A stretch of DNA of 64,000 bases from an uncultured Coriobacteriaceae bacterium (GTDB lineage: Bacteria; Actinomycetota; Coriobacteriia; Coriobacteriales; Atopobiaceae): positions 1 through 64,000 of the forward strand of contig CADAAU010000004.1 of assembly GCA_902786015.1 (NCBI GenBank), read 5' to 3'. Shown piece after piece: positions 56,728 to 64,000 of the stretch. The position numbers and the translations under genes are program-made. Each line of letters begins with the position of its first letter. Positions within the stretch are counted from its first letter, which is position 1. Below the pieces are notes generated by a model. It was not told the DNA's origin. It made no database searches and was given only the letters and a program-made list of their open reading frames with translations.

Positions 56728-57922
56728 AGTGTTTGTGGTTGGGATGGGCATGGGCAACCCCTCGATGCTCACGCAAGCCGCCCAAGAAGCCATCGCTCAA
56801 AGCGAGCTCATCATCGGCTCCCAACGTCTTGTGGATGCCTTGGGTGACTATGGTGGCCAAAAGGTCGCGTGTGTCGCTACGGGTCAGATCGTGCGAACGC
56901 TCCATGAGTCGGATGCGCACGTGGCGAGCGTGGTGATGAGCGGTGACGTGGGGTTCTACAGTGGCGCGACGGCGCTCTATGACAAGCTGGACGACTTTGA
57001 CGTGAGCGTCATTCCGGGTATTTCTTCACTCTCGTATTTGTGTGCGCGGATCAAGGTCCCCTGGCAGGATGTGCATGTGGTGTCGGCACATGGTAGAGCG
57101 TGCGACGTTGCGGGAAGCGTGCAGTCCCATGCCAAGACCTTCGTGCTGCTGGGTGGAGACAACACTGCCGCCAGCGTGTGTTCCTCACTTGTCGTACGCG
57201 GCCTGGCGAGCGTGCGCGTGAGCGTGGGGGAGAACCTCTCGTACGACGACGAGCGCATCGTGCGCGGTACGGCACAAGAACTGTGCGGGCGGTCGTTTGC
57301 GAGTCTGAGCGTCATGCTGGTGGAAAACGACCATCCCCTGCGTGCGACGTATACGGGGCCTCATCTCACCGATGACGAGTTCGTACGCGGCAAGGTGCCT
57401 ATGACGAAGGAGGAAGTGCGCGAACTGGCCATTTGCAAAATGCGTATCAGTCCTTCCGACACGGTGTGGGACATCGGGGCCGGTACCGGTTCTGTGAGCG
57501 TGGAGGCGGCACGTGCGGCCTATGCCGGTAGGGTCTTTGCCGTCGAGAGGAACGCCGAGGCCATCGCGCTGCTCGAGGAGAACAAAGCGCGATTCCACCT
57601 GTCCAACTTGACCATCGTCGAGGGCGAGGCTCCCGGCGCGATGGCTGGCCTGCCCGTGCCAGACTGCGTCTTTGTGGGAGGATCGTCGGGACGGCTTTCG
57701 CAAATCGTGCGTACGGTATGCTCTGCCAATCCCGACGTACGTCTGTGCGTGGCGGCAATCACATTGGAGACACTTTCGGAAGCCTTGGCTTGCGTGCGTG
57801 AGCTCTCGTTCGACGATGTCGACATCGTGCAGGTGAGCATAGCGAAGGCGCATGCGGTCGGGGCGTATCACATGATGCAGGCGCGAAATCCCGTATATCT
57901 TATCTGTGCACAGGCGAAATGA
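56717..57922 (+). CDS. CbiE-CbiT fusion methyltransferase/decarboxylase
   Basis: 401 residues. Residues 1-205 are CbiE (C5-methyltransferase): VFVVGMGMGNPSMLTQAAQE, VVMSGDVGFYSGATALYDKL and PGISSLSYLCARIKVPWQDV. From about 228, CbiT (C15-methyltransferase and C12 decarboxylase) follows: MTKEEVRELAICKMRISPSD, VWDIGAGTGSVSVEAARAA and VFVGGSSGRL. The order is as in CobL. It overlaps cbiJ by 11 nt. Confidence 0.93.
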   Translation: MVGKVFVVGMGMGNPSMLTQAAQEAIAQSELIIGSQRLVDALGDYGGQKVACVATGQIVRTLHESDAHVASVVMSGDVGFYSGATALYDKLDDFDVSVIPGISSLSYLCARIKVPWQDVHVVSAHGRACDVAGSVQSHAKTFVLLGGDNTAASVCSSLVVRGLASVRVSVGENLSYDDERIVRGTAQELCGRSFASLSVMLVENDHPLRATYTGPHLTDDEFVRGKVPMTKEEVRELAICKMRISPSDTVWDIGAGTGSVSVEAARAAYAGRVFAVERNAEAIALLEENKARFHLSNLTIVEGEAPGAMAGLPVPDCVFVGGSSGRLSQIVRTVCSANPDVRLCVAAITLETLSEALACVRELSFDDVDIVQVSIAKAHAVGAYHMMQARNPVYLICAQAK

Positions 57923-57964
57923 GCGGCTTGGTTGACGGAGACTGTCTTGAGCGATGAGAGCAAC

Positions 57965-59344
57965 ATGGGGGTTGAAGTGAGCCGCGTGCTCATAGCCGCA
58001 ACAGCGAGCGGTGTGGGAAAGACCACGATTGCCTGTGGCCTTTTGCGCGTTCTGCAACGGCGCGGCCTGTGCATGAGGGCATGCAAGTGCGGCCCCGACT
58101 TTATCGACCCCGCCTTTCATCGCGCGGTTTTGGGGATTCCCTCCTGCAATCTCGACCTGTTTTTGGCAGACCAGCGCGTGGTTCGCGAGCTTCTGACGGA
58201 CAGGGGCAAGGGAGCTGACGTCACGCTCATGGAAGGGGCCATGGGTTATTACGACGGCATAGCTCAAAGTGCAGATGCGTCTGCCTATGACGTGGCGCGT
58301 GTGACACAGACGCCTGTGGTGCTCGTGGTCGATGCTCGGGGACGGGCGCTTTCCGTGGCCGCGGAGGTGATGGGCTTTTTGACCTTCCGCACTCCCTCAT
58401 TCATCGCCGGTGTCTTGCTCAACCATGCTTCGGATAGTTATTATCCGCATCTCAAGCAGATCATCGAGCGAGAGTGCGGAGTGCACGTGATCGGATATGT
58501 TCCAGAGCTCAAAGAAGTCCGATTGCCGAGCCGACACCTGGGACTCGTTATGGCAGGAGAGGTGGCGGACCTCGCGACAAAAGTCGATGCGCTTGCGGAT
58601 GTCCTCCAAAAGACGGTTGACATCGATGTGCTGCTTTCGGTCGCGCGCTCGGCTCCGGCGCTCGAGGTCGAGGCGAAAGAGCCTTTCTTGACGTGCGAGG
58701 GACATCCGGTCATTGCCGTTGCACGCGACGAGGCGTTCTGCTTCTACTACGAGGAATCGCTTGCGTTGTTGGAACGGATGGGCGCTCGGTTGGCGTATTT
58801 CTCGCCGTTGCGCGATGAGTGTCTGCCTGCGAGTGTGCAGGGGCTTTATCTGGGTGGTGGATACCCCGAGCTCCATGCGGCCGAGCTGTCCCGCAACGTT
58901 GGCATGCTCGCGAGCGTTCGCGAGGAGATTGCGTCTGGTATGCCAACCATCGCCGAATGCGGAGGCTTCCTGTATCTGCACGATGAGCTGGAGGATTCAG
59001 AAGGGATTGCGTGGCCCATGGTGGGGACGGTACCCGCGCATGCTTATGGCCGCGGAAGGTTGGGACGCTTTGGCTACGTGACGCTCACGGCCCGGCGCGA
59101 TGGCCTTCTTGCGGATGTGGGGGAGAGCGTGGCGGCTCACGAGTTTCACTATTGGGAAAGCGAGCGACCGGGAGACGCATTCCGTGCGCAGAAGCCCCAG
59201 AGCTCACGTGGCTGGGATTGCGTGATGAGTACCCCTTCGCTTTATGCAGGGTTTCCCCATCTGTATTTGAATGGTTGTCCCGATGTGGCGAAGCGTTTTG
59301 TAGATGCATGTGCGGCGTTTGGTGCCGGTCGGGGAGCGTGCTGA
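57965..59344 (+). CDS. cbiA: Cobyrinate a,c-diamide synthase CbiA
   Basis: 459 residues if started at the ATG at 57965; a TTG at 57932 and the GTG at 57977 (after GGGGG) are alternatives. P-loop: VLIAATASGVGKTTIACGLL. The CobB/CbiA amidotransferase domain has YLGGGYPELHAAELSRNVGM and IAECGGFLYLHDEL with the glutaminase Cys, and VAAHEFHYWESE near the end. It amidates the a and c side chains using glutamine and ATP. Confidence 0.93.
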   Translation: MGVEVSRVLIAATASGVGKTTIACGLLRVLQRRGLCMRACKCGPDFIDPAFHRAVLGIPSCNLDLFLADQRVVRELLTDRGKGADVTLMEGAMGYYDGIAQSADASAYDVARVTQTPVVLVVDARGRALSVAAEVMGFLTFRTPSFIAGVLLNHASDSYYPHLKQIIERECGVHVIGYVPELKEVRLPSRHLGLVMAGEVADLATKVDALADVLQKTVDIDVLLSVARSAPALEVEAKEPFLTCEGHPVIAVARDEAFCFYYEESLALLERMGARLAYFSPLRDECLPASVQGLYLGGGYPELHAAELSRNVGMLASVREEIASGMPTIAECGGFLYLHDELEDSEGIAWPMVGTVPAHAYGRGRLGRFGYVTLTARRDGLLADVGESVAAHEFHYWESERPGDAFRAQKPQSSRGWDCVMSTPSLYAGFPHLYLNGCPDVAKRFVDACAAFGAGRGAC

Positions 59345-59346
59345 GC

Positions 59347-60321
59347 ATGTGGCATCTGGGGGCGCTCGTCTGTGGATTCGTGTTGGACTCTCTGTTGGGG
59401 GATCCGTATGCGATGCCGCATATTATCCGTGCCGTGGGAGCACTCATCGCGACGAGCGAGCGAGTTCTGCGGCGCCTGTTTCCCGCGTCCAGAGCAGGAG
59501 AGCGTGTGGCGGGATGTGTGTTGGTCCTTGTTGTATGCGGGATTTCGACCGGTCTTGTGTGGGCGCTCCTTCGGCTTGCGTATGGCGTGGGTCCGTGGCT
59601 CGGCTTCGCTCTGGAGTCTGTGGTGTGTTATCAGATGATTGCCGCCAAGCAGCTGCGCATAGAGGCGCTCCATGTGTATGACGCGCTTGAACGTGAGGGC
59701 TTACAGGAGGCTCGCAAGGCCGTGTCCATGATCGTGGGTCGCGATACGGCAAATCTGGATGAGGCGGGCGTGGTGAGGGCGGCCGTAGAGACTGTTGCCG
59801 AGAATGCCTCCGATGGTGTGGTTGCGCCAGTGCTGTTTATGGCGCTGGGCGGCGCGCCGGCAGGCATGCTGTACAAGGCGGTGAACACCATGGACTCCAT
59901 GGTGGGATACAAGAACGACCGGTACAGATTTTTTGGGGCGGTGGCGGCACGCGTGGACGACGTTCTGAACTTCGTTCCGGCGCGACTCACGGGTGTGCTC
60001 ATGTGCGTGGTTGCGCCGCTCGCGGGACTGGATGGGGCGGGTGCTTGGCGCATCTTTTGCCGCGACCGCAAGTGTCACGCGTCGCCGAACTCGGCACATC
60101 CGGAAGCCGCGTGCGCCGGTGCGCTGGGGGTGCAGCTCGCAGGACCGGCAAGCTACTTTGGCGTGATGCACGACAAGCCCACCATCGGAGACGATTTGCG
60201 GCGAATCGAGGCACAGGATATTGTGCGATCCTGTCGGCTGCTCACGTTGACATCATGGGTGGCGCTGCTGCTGTGCGTGGTCGTAGGTACGGGAGTCGTC
60301 GTGACCTTGGGAGTGCGGTAA
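59347..60321 (+). CDS. cbiB: Adenosylcobinamide-phosphate synthase CbiB
   Basis: 324 residues from the ATG at 59347, 2 bp after the cbiA stop; the larger open frame upstream is a shadow. Membrane protein with the family motifs FVLDSLLGDPYAMPHIIRAV, VGRDTANLDEAGVVRAAVET, AENASDGVVAPVLF and YKAVNTMDSMVGYKNDRYRF. It attaches the aminopropanol arm. The two palindromes that follow may end or reduce transcription. Confidence 0.93.
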   Translation: MWHLGALVCGFVLDSLLGDPYAMPHIIRAVGALIATSERVLRRLFPASRAGERVAGCVLVLVVCGISTGLVWALLRLAYGVGPWLGFALESVVCYQMIAAKQLRIEALHVYDALEREGLQEARKAVSMIVGRDTANLDEAGVVRAAVETVAENASDGVVAPVLFMALGGAPAGMLYKAVNTMDSMVGYKNDRYRFFGAVAARVDDVLNFVPARLTGVLMCVVAPLAGLDGAGAWRIFCRDRKCHASPNSAHPEAACAGALGVQLAGPASYFGVMHDKPTIGDDLRRIEAQDIVRSCRLLTLTSWVALLLCVVVGTGVVVTLGVR

Positions 60322-60329
60322 GCATGGGC

Positions 60330-60391
60330 GGAACAAAACTCCCCGGGAACTGTGTTCCATTTGGAACAAAACTCCCCGGGAACTGTGTTCC
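60330..60391. repeat. 29-bp imperfect palindrome, copies 2 and 3 in tandem
   Basis: 60330-60358 and 60363-60391 are identical 29-mers (ggaacaaaactccccgggaa...). They differ from the copy at 36114-36142 at only a few positions. They begin 8 bp after the cbiB stop and end 28 bp before the cobD start. They could be terminator or RNA-stabilising hairpins, operator sites or a small dispersed repeat. Confidence 0.7.
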
Positions 60392-60419
60392 GGAGGTCGG
60401 TTGCGGAAAGGGGTAGCCA

Positions 60420-61448
60420 GTGGGGTGTGGACGCTTTGAACATGGGGGGAACGTGTACGCACATCCGGGATGTGTGGACTTCTCGGCGAGCCTGAATCCC
60501 TTGGGCATGTCACGAGGTGTGCGTGAGGCGCTCGCACAGAACGTGGATGCGTTCTCCTTGTATCCCGACCCTCGTTGTGCGCGGCTTACCGATGCGTTGG
60601 CGAGACTCGAGAAGGTCCCGCGCGAGTGGATAGTTGCCTGTGCGGGTGCGACGGATGCCTTCGCGCGCATCTGTGCAGTGGTTCGTCCGCAAGAGGCTAT
60701 GGTGTGTTCGCCGTGCTATTCCGGTTATGAACAGTCCCTTGAACAGGTGGGTTGTGCCGTTCGCCATCACGTGCTTTTGCAGAAAGACGACTTTGCGCTC
60801 GTTGGATTGCCAGCGGGTGGTGTCTGTCAGGATGTGGTGTTCTTAACGAATCCCAACAATCCGACGGGGCGCTGCATCGAACGCGAAGTGCTCGTGACGT
60901 GGTTGGAAGATGCTCGGAAGCATGGTACGACGGTGGTGCTGGACGAGTGCTTCATAGACCTCACGCTCCGCGAGGGGTCAAACTGCCTTTTGGGGACATA
61001 TCCCAATCTCGTGTTGGTAAAGGCACTCACGAAGTCCTTTGCGCTTGCAGGTCTTCGCGTGGGGTACGCCATGTGTTCGGTCGAGAGATTTTCGGAGCGT
61101 CTGCGTGCGGCGGGTCAGCCATGGGCCGTCTCGGTTCCCGCGCAGCTCGCAGGCGAGGCGTGCCTATGTGATGAGGGGTATCTTGAGCGCAGCCGCCGCC
61201 TCGTAGATGCCCAGAGAACAAGATTGGTTGGGGCATTGCGGTCGCACGGCTTGCGTGTGGTGCCTGGGGAGGCGAACTATCTTTTGTTCAAGGGGCCTGT
61301 AGACTTGGGCAAGCGGCTTCTTGCTGCGGGGATTCTCATTCGCTCGTGCGCCAACTTCCGTGGCTTGGATGACTCGTGGTATCGCATTGCGGTGCGTTCG
61401 CCCGAGGAGAATGATCGGTTGATGGAGGCGCTGGGGGAGGTGATGTGA
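60420..61448 (+). CDS. cobD: L-threonine-O-3-phosphate decarboxylase CobD
   Basis: 342 residues starting at GTG (GGGG seven bases upstream). It is a fold-type I PLP enzyme like histidinol-phosphate aminotransferase: HPGCVDFSASLNPLGMS, YPDPRCARLTDALARLEKVP, FLTNPNNPTGRCIE, VLDECFIDLT and VKALTKSFALAGLRVGYAM with the PLP Lys. It makes the aminopropanol phosphate that CbiB attaches. Overlaps cbiP by 1-4 nt. Confidence 0.9.
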   Translation: MGCGRFEHGGNVYAHPGCVDFSASLNPLGMSRGVREALAQNVDAFSLYPDPRCARLTDALARLEKVPREWIVACAGATDAFARICAVVRPQEAMVCSPCYSGYEQSLEQVGCAVRHHVLLQKDDFALVGLPAGGVCQDVVFLTNPNNPTGRCIEREVLVTWLEDARKHGTTVVLDECFIDLTLREGSNCLLGTYPNLVLVKALTKSFALAGLRVGYAMCSVERFSERLRAAGQPWAVSVPAQLAGEACLCDEGYLERSRRLVDAQRTRLVGALRSHGLRVVPGEANYLLFKGPVDLGKRLLAAGILIRSCANFRGLDDSWYRIAVRSPEENDRLMEALGEVM

Positions 61449-62953
61449 TGGGTGCGAAGTCGCTCATGATACAGGGCACCATGTCGGGCGTGGGAAAGAG
61501 CCTGCTCGTGGCTGGGCTGTGTCGCGTGCTTGCTCAGGATGGCGTGCGTGTGGCTCCGTTCAAGTCGCAGAACATGGCGCTCAATTCCGCGATCACTGCG
61601 GATGGGCTCGAAATTGGGCGGGCTCAGGCCATGCAGGCGGAGGCCGCGGGCATCGATCCGACGGCAGCCATGAATCCCGTGCTGCTCAAACCGACGACCG
61701 ATACCGGCAGCCAAGTCATTCTCCATGGCAAACCGTTGGGAACCATGCAGGCAAGGGAGTACTTTCGCTTTCGCCATACGCTCAAAGAGCCCATTATGAA
61801 GGCCTACCGAGAGTTGCAGAGGGACTACGACGTTATCCTGATCGAGGGGGCGGGAAGTCCGGTCGAGCTTAACCTCAAGCGAGATGACATCGTGAACATG
61901 GGGCTGGCACGAATGACTTCGTCACCCGTCGTCTTGGCGGGAGACATCGACCGGGGCGGCGTCTTTGCCCAGCTTGTGGGAACGTTGATGCTGCTCGAGG
62001 ACGACGAACGCCGTCTGGTCAAGGCGACGATCGTAAACAAGTTTCGGGGAGACCCGACTCTGTTTTCCGACGGCATGCGCATCCTGCGCGAGCGAACGGG
62101 GTTGCCGGTCGCAGGACTTATGCCCTATGTGCAGGTGGACCTCGAGGATGAGGACAGCGTCTCGGAGCGCCTGAACATGCGCGGGCGTCGCGGTCTGGTG
62201 GACATTGCGGTGATTCGGTTGCCAAAGATTTCGAACTTTACCGACTTCATTGCGCTCGAGGCCGTGGAGGGCGTGGGCGTTCGCTACGTTGAGGACCCGC
62301 ACGAGCTTGGGCATCCCGACCTTGTCATTATTCCCGGCACTAAGGCGACGCTCGCTGACTTGCGATGGATGCGTACGACGTGCATGGAAGTGGCCGTGGT
62401 GCGTGTTGCGCGTTCGGGTGTGCCCGTACTTGGCATCTGTGGAGGATATCAGATGCTCGGCGAGGCGGTGATCGATCCTCGCGGTATGGAGGGTGGCGGC
62501 GAGGAGCGTGGGCTTGGCCTGCTTCCGGTGCGTACGACGTTTTGCAAAGAAAAGCGACAGACGCAGGTCGCGGGCAGCTTTATGGAGGTTGAAGGACCGC
62601 TCTCTGTGCTCGCGGGCACTGAGGTGAGGGGCTACGAGATTCACATGGGCCTTACCGAACGAACGGGAGGAGCGCCGTTGCTGCGTCTGCGTGACCTCGA
62701 TGGCGAAGTGACGGAAGACGGATGCCAAGCGGAAGGCGTGTATGGGACGTACCTTCATGGGCTTTTTGACACCGAGGGTGCAAGTACGGCCCTAGTTCGA
62801 GCGCTCCTGCGAGCGAAGGGGCTGGATTCCGTGCAAGTTCGCTCACAGGACATGCGGGCATACAAGCAGCGGCAGTTCGATGTCTTGGCCGATGGCATAC
62901 GTGCGAACCTCAACATGCGGCTTATCTACGACATCATAGAGAAAGGCGTGTAG
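61448..62953 (+). CDS. cbiP: Cobyric acid synthase CbiP
   Basis: 501 residues from the ATG at 61448 (a GTG one codon earlier is also possible); GGGGGAGG lies upstream. The P-loop is LMIQGTMSGVGKSLLVAGLC, followed by FKSQNMALNSAITADGLEIG, VLAGDIDRGGVFAQLVGTLM and the glutaminase VPVLGICGGYQMLGEAV. It amidates side chains b, d, e and g. Confidence 0.95.
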   Translation: MGAKSLMIQGTMSGVGKSLLVAGLCRVLAQDGVRVAPFKSQNMALNSAITADGLEIGRAQAMQAEAAGIDPTAAMNPVLLKPTTDTGSQVILHGKPLGTMQAREYFRFRHTLKEPIMKAYRELQRDYDVILIEGAGSPVELNLKRDDIVNMGLARMTSSPVVLAGDIDRGGVFAQLVGTLMLLEDDERRLVKATIVNKFRGDPTLFSDGMRILRERTGLPVAGLMPYVQVDLEDEDSVSERLNMRGRRGLVDIAVIRLPKISNFTDFIALEAVEGVGVRYVEDPHELGHPDLVIIPGTKATLADLRWMRTTCMEVAVVRVARSGVPVLGICGGYQMLGEAVIDPRGMEGGGEERGLGLLPVRTTFCKEKRQTQVAGSFMEVEGPLSVLAGTEVRGYEIHMGLTERTGGAPLLRLRDLDGEVTEDGCQAEGVYGTYLHGLFDTEGASTALVRALLRAKGLDSVQVRSQDMRAYKQRQFDVLADGIRANLNMRLIYDIIEKGV

Positions 62954-62955
62954 AT

Positions 62956-63594
62956 ATGGAGCAGCTAGAGTTTGTGGAGCCAAACCAGATTGAGGCACGA
63001 AGCTTTCAGATTCTGAGCGCAGAGCTTGGCGAGCATGACTTCGACCCCTCGACCGAGGCCGTGGTCAAGCGGGTCATTCATGCGACGGCTGACTTCGACT
63101 TTGCCCGTACGCTGGCCTTCTCTACGGATGCCGTCCAACATGGCGTCGAAGCATTGCGCTCAGGTGCCCACGTGGTGACGGACACCACGATGGTGGCTGC
63201 AGGCATCAACAAACGCGTGCTTGCGCGGTATGGGGGAGAGGTACATACCTTCGTTGCGGATGCAGATGTGGCCGAGGAAGCCAGGAGGCGTTCCATAACG
63301 CGATCCGCCGTGAGCATGGAGCGCGCGGCGGGTCTCAAAGAGCCGTTGGTATTCGCATTGGGTAACGCCCCTACGGCGCTTGTCCGACTGTGCGAGCTTT
63401 TGGACGATGGAAAGATGGCCATGCCTGAGGTGGTCATCGGTGTTCCGGTGGGGTTCGTAAACGTGGTGGAGTCCAAGGAGCTTGTCATGCGATATGCCAA
63501 GAACTATATCGTGGCACGCGGGCGAAAGGGCGGGTCGACGGTTGCCGCCGCAATCGTAAATGCGCTGCTCTATCTTAGCTCATCTATGCGGTAG
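62956..63594 (+). CDS. cbiC: Cobalt-precorrin-8X methylmutase CbiC
   Basis: 212 residues, 2 bp after cbiP. Motifs are IEARSFQILSAELGEHDFDP, VVKRVIHATADFDFARTLAF with the catalytic His, VVTDTTMVAAGINKRVL, FALGNAPTALVRLCEL and IGVPVGFVNVVESKELVM. It moves a methyl group from C11 to C12 to give cobyrinic acid. Confidence 0.95.
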   Translation: MEQLEFVEPNQIEARSFQILSAELGEHDFDPSTEAVVKRVIHATADFDFARTLAFSTDAVQHGVEALRSGAHVVTDTTMVAAGINKRVLARYGGEVHTFVADADVAEEARRRSITRSAVSMERAAGLKEPLVFALGNAPTALVRLCELLDDGKMAMPEVVIGVPVGFVNVVESKELVMRYAKNYIVARGRKGGSTVAAAIVNALLYLSSSMR

Positions 63595-63605
63595 AAAGAG
63601 GTTTT

Positions 63606-64000
63606 ATGGAATCGTTTGTAGATCAGCTGCGCATACCTGTAGCGGATGAGGCTGCGGCAAGGCGTGCACGCAATCGCTGGAACTCCATTGCCAAGCCCGT
63701 CGGATCGCTTGGGGCTCTGGAGGATGCAATCGTGAGGATTGCGGCGCTTACAGGTGACGAGCACGTTGACCTTTCGCGTCGATGTGTGGTGGTGCTGTGT
63801 GCCGACAATGGCGTCGTAGCTCAGGGAGTGTCGCAAAGCGGGGCTGACGTGACGTTGCTCATTGCGCGTAACGCGGCGCGGGGTATCTCGTCCATCAACA
63901 AGCTGTGCGAGACGGCTCGTGTGGATTGCATTCCGGTGGACATGGGCATGTTTGAGCGGCTTCCGGATCGTGGTATCCGTGACTGCCGCATCGCGGCGGG
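63606..64000 (+). CDS. cobT: Nicotinate-nucleotide:dimethylbenzimidazole phosphoribosyltransferase CobT (cut by the window end)
   Basis: The first 131 codons are present, with AGAGG upstream of the ATG. They match the N-terminal part of CobT: ARNRWNSIAKPVGSLGALED, VVVLCADNGVVAQGVSQS and GADVTLLIARNAARGISSIN, then VDMGMF. It activates the lower-ligand base for attachment to cobinamide. Continuation beyond the window is expected, probably with cobS and cobU. Confidence 0.92.
   Translation, partial: MESFVDQLRIPVADEAAARRARNRWNSIAKPVGSLGALEDAIVRIAALTGDEHVDLSRRCVVVLCADNGVVAQGVSQSGADVTLLIARNAARGISSINKLCETARVDCIPVDMGMFERLPDRGIRDCRIAA

Noticed and set aside
59011..59346. N-terminal extension of CbiB
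   Set aside because: The frame is open, but it lies entirely over cbiA and is Arg/Gly-rich. The CbiB family starts at the MWHLGALVCG sequence at 59347.

Overview
The window looks like one contig of a moderately GC-rich anaerobic actinobacterium, most likely a member of the Coriobacteriia (Olsenella/Atopobium-like). This is inferred from gene content and style, not from a marker gene: exported Tat-type lipoproteins, a LytTR/DUF3021 pair, a class-M sirtuin with a macrodomain partner, many AAA-DUF4143 ATPases and a complete-looking anaerobic cobalamin operon. No rRNA, tRNA or CRISPR array was found.

Positions 1-13.8 kb are a degraded accessory island. It holds four intact AAA ATPases on the minus strand (one DUF234 type, three DUF4143 type). 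Each is preceded by its own repeat array or inverted repeat: three 23-bp direct repeats, four 33-bp direct repeats, a second 23-bp array, and an 18-10-18 bp inverted repeat. Between them lie fragments of other ATPases, two tyrosine integrases, a DUF3800 protein, an AbiEi-like antitoxin, an Xre regulator and a zeta-like kinase. There is also a RelB-like/nucleotidyltransferase pair split by a stop codon and an intact Phd-RelE toxin-antitoxin pair. A 34-nt identical sequence occurs in inverted orientation at 10.3 and 13.7 kb.

Positions 13.8-18.3 kb carry AzlCD amino-acid exporters, small membrane proteins, a LytTR/DUF3021 pair and a PIN toxin module frameshifted in a C6 run. Positions 18.4-29.8 kb hold the most interesting block, five co-directional genes: a PglZ phosphatase-fold protein, a degenerate Mre11/SbcD (YhaO)-like subunit, a Rad50/YhaN-like ATPase with a membrane hairpin inside its coiled coil, BrxL, and an unknown helical protein. 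This looks like a BREX-related defence system without the BrxC ATPase or the PglX methylase. PglZ and the Rad50-like protein end in the same DDFGF tail.

Positions 29.9-37 kb carry an ADP-ribosylglycohydrolase, a bacterial SUV3-type helicase, a TPR protein, a strongly palindromic non-coding stretch, a class-M sirtuin with a macrodomain, and a lipoprotein with two cystatin-like repeats. Positions 37-46.8 kb are housekeeping and regulatory: a PAS/GGDEF/EAL protein, an EIIB-ROK fusion, LarE, a Gfo/Idh/MocA oxidoreductase, a GH32 enzyme and a DegV protein.

From 46.9 kb to the end runs one long plus-strand cobalamin operon behind a probable cobalamin riboswitch: exported CbiK, a lipoprotein, a BtuFCD-type ABC importer, CbiD, CbiF-Nudix, CbiG-CbiH, CbiJ, CbiE-CbiT, CbiA, CbiB, CobD, CbiP, CbiC and the start of CobT. 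Start and stop codons mostly overlap, indicating translational coupling. The cobalt-early pathway is covered except for CbiL, which is not in the window.
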